Source of the DNA: Pseudomonadota bacterium
Lineage (GTDB): Bacteria; Pseudomonadota; Gammaproteobacteria; Burkholderiales; Thiobacillaceae
DNA length: 7,508 bases
Reading direction: 5' to 3'
Assembly (NCBI GenBank): GCA_021780975.1
Contig: JAJXXS010000189.1
Coordinates: forward strand, 1-7,508
Part shown: positions 6,077 to 7,508 of the stretch, piece by piece
Numbering within the stretch: the first letter of the stretch is position 1
Layout of the letters: every line of letters begins with the position of its first letter
Position numbers and translations under genes: made by a program
Notes under the pieces: generated by a model
Told to the model about the DNA's origin: nothing
The model's input: only the letters and a program-made list of their open reading frames with translations
Databases searched by the model: none

Positions 6077-6083
6077 AGGCGTA

Positions 6084-6197
6084 TCAACCTTGCCGTTGTT
6101 TGTGGCGGGGATCTTCGCAAATCACCCGGACCACACCCTTGCGTCGCACGATTTTGCATTTGCGGCAGATTTTTTTTACCGAGGCTTGCACTCGCAT
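6084..6197 (-). CDS. rpmJ: 50S ribosomal protein L36, zinc-binding type
   Basis: This is a 37-codon gene. Its protein begins MRVQASVKKICRKCKIVRRK and ends PRHKQRQG. Cys11, Cys14, Cys27 and His33 form the CCCH zinc site of the C+ form of L36. GGAG (6207-6204) lies 6 bases before the ATG. It sits 38 bp after infA and 62 bp before rpsM, the usual place for rpmJ in betaproteobacteria. L36 is a small rRNA-binding protein of the large subunit. Length and motif match the family exactly. Confidence 0.97.
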   Translation of the reverse strand: MRVQASVKKICRKCKIVRRKGVVRVICEDPRHKQRQG

Positions 6198-6235
6198 GGC
6201 TTTCTCCAAACTTTGCCCTCGCGGGCCTACGACAA

Positions 6236-6454
6236 TTATTTGGCCCGAAATACGATCCGGCCCTTGGTCAGGTCATAAGGGGTCAATTCAACGGTCACCT
6301 TGTCGCCGGGCAGGATGCGTATGTAATGCATGCGCATCTTTCCGGAAATGTGCCCCAATACGACGTGACCATTTTCCAACTTGACTCGAAACGTGGCGTT
6401 GGGAAGATTTTCCACGACCTCCCCCTGCATCTGTATGACATCCTCTTTCGCCAT
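6236..6454 (-). CDS. infA: Translation initiation factor IF-1
   Basis: The product is 72 residues, the same length as in E. coli. It starts MAKEDVIQMQGEVVENLPNA and shows the single OB-fold with NGHVVLGHISGKMRMHYIRI and the ending LTKGRIVFRAK. IF-1 binds the A site of the small subunit during initiation. The ATG at 6454 is preferred over a TTG one codon upstream because it gives the standard N-terminus. It overlaps the secY stop by one base (TGATG), and the only SD-like bases are in the end of secY, so translation is probably coupled to secY. A GCCC/GGGC hairpin with a GCGA tetraloop (6226-6215) lies just after its stop codon. Confidence 0.99.
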   Translation of the reverse strand: MAKEDVIQMQGEVVENLPNATFRVKLENGHVVLGHISGKMRMHYIRILPGDKVTVELTPYDLTKGRIVFRAK

Positions 6455-7508
6455 CAACGCCCCGCCAACCCCTTGAAATTCGCCTTCTTCAAAAGGCTCT
6501 CATATTGGTGGCTCATCACATAAGCCTGTACCTGGGCCATGAAATCCATCGTCACCACAACGATAATCAGCAGAGATGTCCCGCCAAAATAGAACGGCAC
6601 GTTCCATTTAACGATAAGAAACTCCGGCAGCAGGCAGACCAGCGTGATATAGATGGCCCCGATCAGGGTCAGCCGGGTCATGACTTTGTCGATGTAGCGG
6701 GCCGTCTGGTCGCCGGGACGGATGCCGGGCACAAAGGCCCCGCTCTTTTTCAGGTTGTCAGCGGTTTCCTTTGGGTTGAAAACCAGGGCGGTATAGAAGA
6801 AGCAGAAAAAGACAATCGCTGCCGAGTAGAGAATCACATAGATGGGCTGCCCCGGCGAAAGGATGGAGCCCACGTCCTTCAGCCAGCTCATATGGGGATT
6901 CGAGCCGAACCAACCAGCCAGGGTGGCCGGAAATAGAATGATGCTGGAAGCGAAGATGGGGGGAATCACTCCAGACATGTTGAGCTTGAGCGGCAAATGC
7001 GAAGACTGCCCGCCCATGACCATACGCCCGACCTGCCGCTTCGCGTAGTTCACCAGGATCTTGCGCTGACCTCGTTCCACAAACACGACGAAGCCCGTCA
7101 CCCCGATCGCACCGACGAATAGAAGCAATACGAGGGGAATGGAAAATGCGCCGGTGCGCGTCAACTCCAGCGTTCCCCCAATGGCGTGTGGCATCCCTGC
7201 GACAATTCCAGAGAAAATGATGATGGAAATGCCGTTCCCGACGCCTCGCTCGGTGATCTGCTCCCCTAGCCACATCAGGAACATGGTGCCGGCCACCAGA
7301 GTAAAGACGGTGGTGATGCGGAACATGTAGCCAGGATCCAGCACCAGCCCTTGCTGCGATTCCAGCGCGATCGAGATACCGGTGGCCTGGAAGAAAGCCA
7401 GCACGACGGTACCATAGCGGGTGTACTGGGTAATCTTGCGACGACCCGACTCGCCCTCCTTCTTGAGGGCTTCGAGCTGCGGTGAAACGACCGTCAGCAA
7501 TTGAACGA
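6454..7508 (-). CDS. secY: Protein translocase subunit SecY (5' end beyond window)
   Basis: About 350 C-terminal residues are present, and the frame is open at the right edge, so roughly the first 95 residues are missing. An internal TTG at 7500 that reads as a start is really the Leu of the family sequence QLLTVVSPQLEALKKEGESG. SecY is the multi-spanning core of the SecYEG channel in the inner membrane. Visible landmarks are RKITQYTRYGT before a membrane segment, ERGVGNGISIIIFSGIVAG, the cytoplasmic loop RGQRKILVNYAKRQ followed by SHLPLKLNMSGVIPPIFASS, the second large cytoplasmic loop FNPKETADNLKKSGAFVPGI used by SecA and ribosomes, and the C-terminal YESLLKKANFKGLAGR. Several long hydrophobic segments lie between these. 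The stop overlaps the infA start. No irregularity is seen. Confidence 0.98.
   Translation of the reverse strand, partial: VQLLTVVSPQLEALKKEGESGRRKITQYTRYGTVVLAFFQATGISIALESQQGLVLDPGYMFRITTVFTLVAGTMFLMWLGEQITERGVGNGISIIIFSGIVAGMPHAIGGTLELTRTGAFSIPLVLLLFVGAIGVTGFVVFVERGQRKILVNYAKRQVGRMVMGGQSSHLPLKLNMSGVIPPIFASSIILFPATLAGWFGSNPHMSWLKDVGSILSPGQPIYVILYSAAIVFFCFFYTALVFNPKETADNLKKSGAFVPGIRPGDQTARYIDKVMTRLTLIGAIYITLVCLLPEFLIVKWNVPFYFGGTSLLIIVVVTMDFMAQVQAYVMSHQYESLLKKANFKGLAGR

Noticed and set aside
7498..7500. TTG at 7500 as the start of secY
   Set aside because: The frame continues upstream to the window edge, and the residues around it match the interior of SecY, so the gene is cut by the window and does not start here.
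1..7508. Search for CRISPR arrays, insertion sequences, tRNA genes and phage genes
   Set aside because: I saw no regularly spaced repeats, transposase motifs, inverted-repeat ends, cloverleaf sequences or phage-type proteins. This was by eye only; a covariance-model and repeat scan would be needed to exclude weak cases.

Overview
The window looks like a chromosomal segment of a GC-rich proteobacterium, most probably a betaproteobacterium. The order secY-infA-rpmJ-rpsM-rpsK-rpsD-rpoA-rplQ, with infA placed between secY and rpmJ, together with the RpoA and S13 sequences, is the basis for this. The four-cysteine form of S4 differs from the form I recall for E. coli and Burkholderia, so I do not name a genus.

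Right two thirds (about 3.0-7.5 kb, minus strand): the end of the spc operon and the whole alpha operon. Reading in the direction of transcription, from the right edge leftward, there is a 5'-truncated secY, infA (sharing one base with the secY stop), a 37-codon rpmJ, then rpsM, rpsK, rpsD, rpoA and rplQ. A strong intrinsic terminator follows rplQ. These genes make the Sec channel, initiation factor IF1, ribosomal proteins L36, S13, S11, S4 and L17, and the RNA polymerase alpha subunit. The reading frames look intact.

Middle (2.28-3.02 kb, minus strand): a SAM hydrolase (SAM hydroxide adenosyltransferase, DUF62 family). Its Shine-Dalgarno-like GGGG lies a few bases beyond the U-tract of the rplQ terminator.

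Left third: a plus-strand MlaE-type ABC permease (1438-2244) converges on the SAM hydrolase. No ATPase or substrate-binding partner gene is visible. An ATG overlapping the permease stop opens a 43-codon frame that may be the stub of a lost partner. Divergent from the permease is a minus-strand pair, an exported SH3-domain protein and an exported M48 metallopeptidase, joined by an ATGA overlap. The peptidase runs off the left edge.

Most of this is conserved core genome. I see no mobile element, CRISPR array, tRNA, rRNA or evidently new multi-gene system. The points worth a second look are the possibly orphaned permease, the SAM hydrolase set against a terminator, the 140-bp structured rpoA-rplQ spacer, the zinc-type S4, and the short space for alpha-operon control. 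No gene-free stretch exceeds 300 bp; the longest is the 140 bp between rpoA and rplQ.
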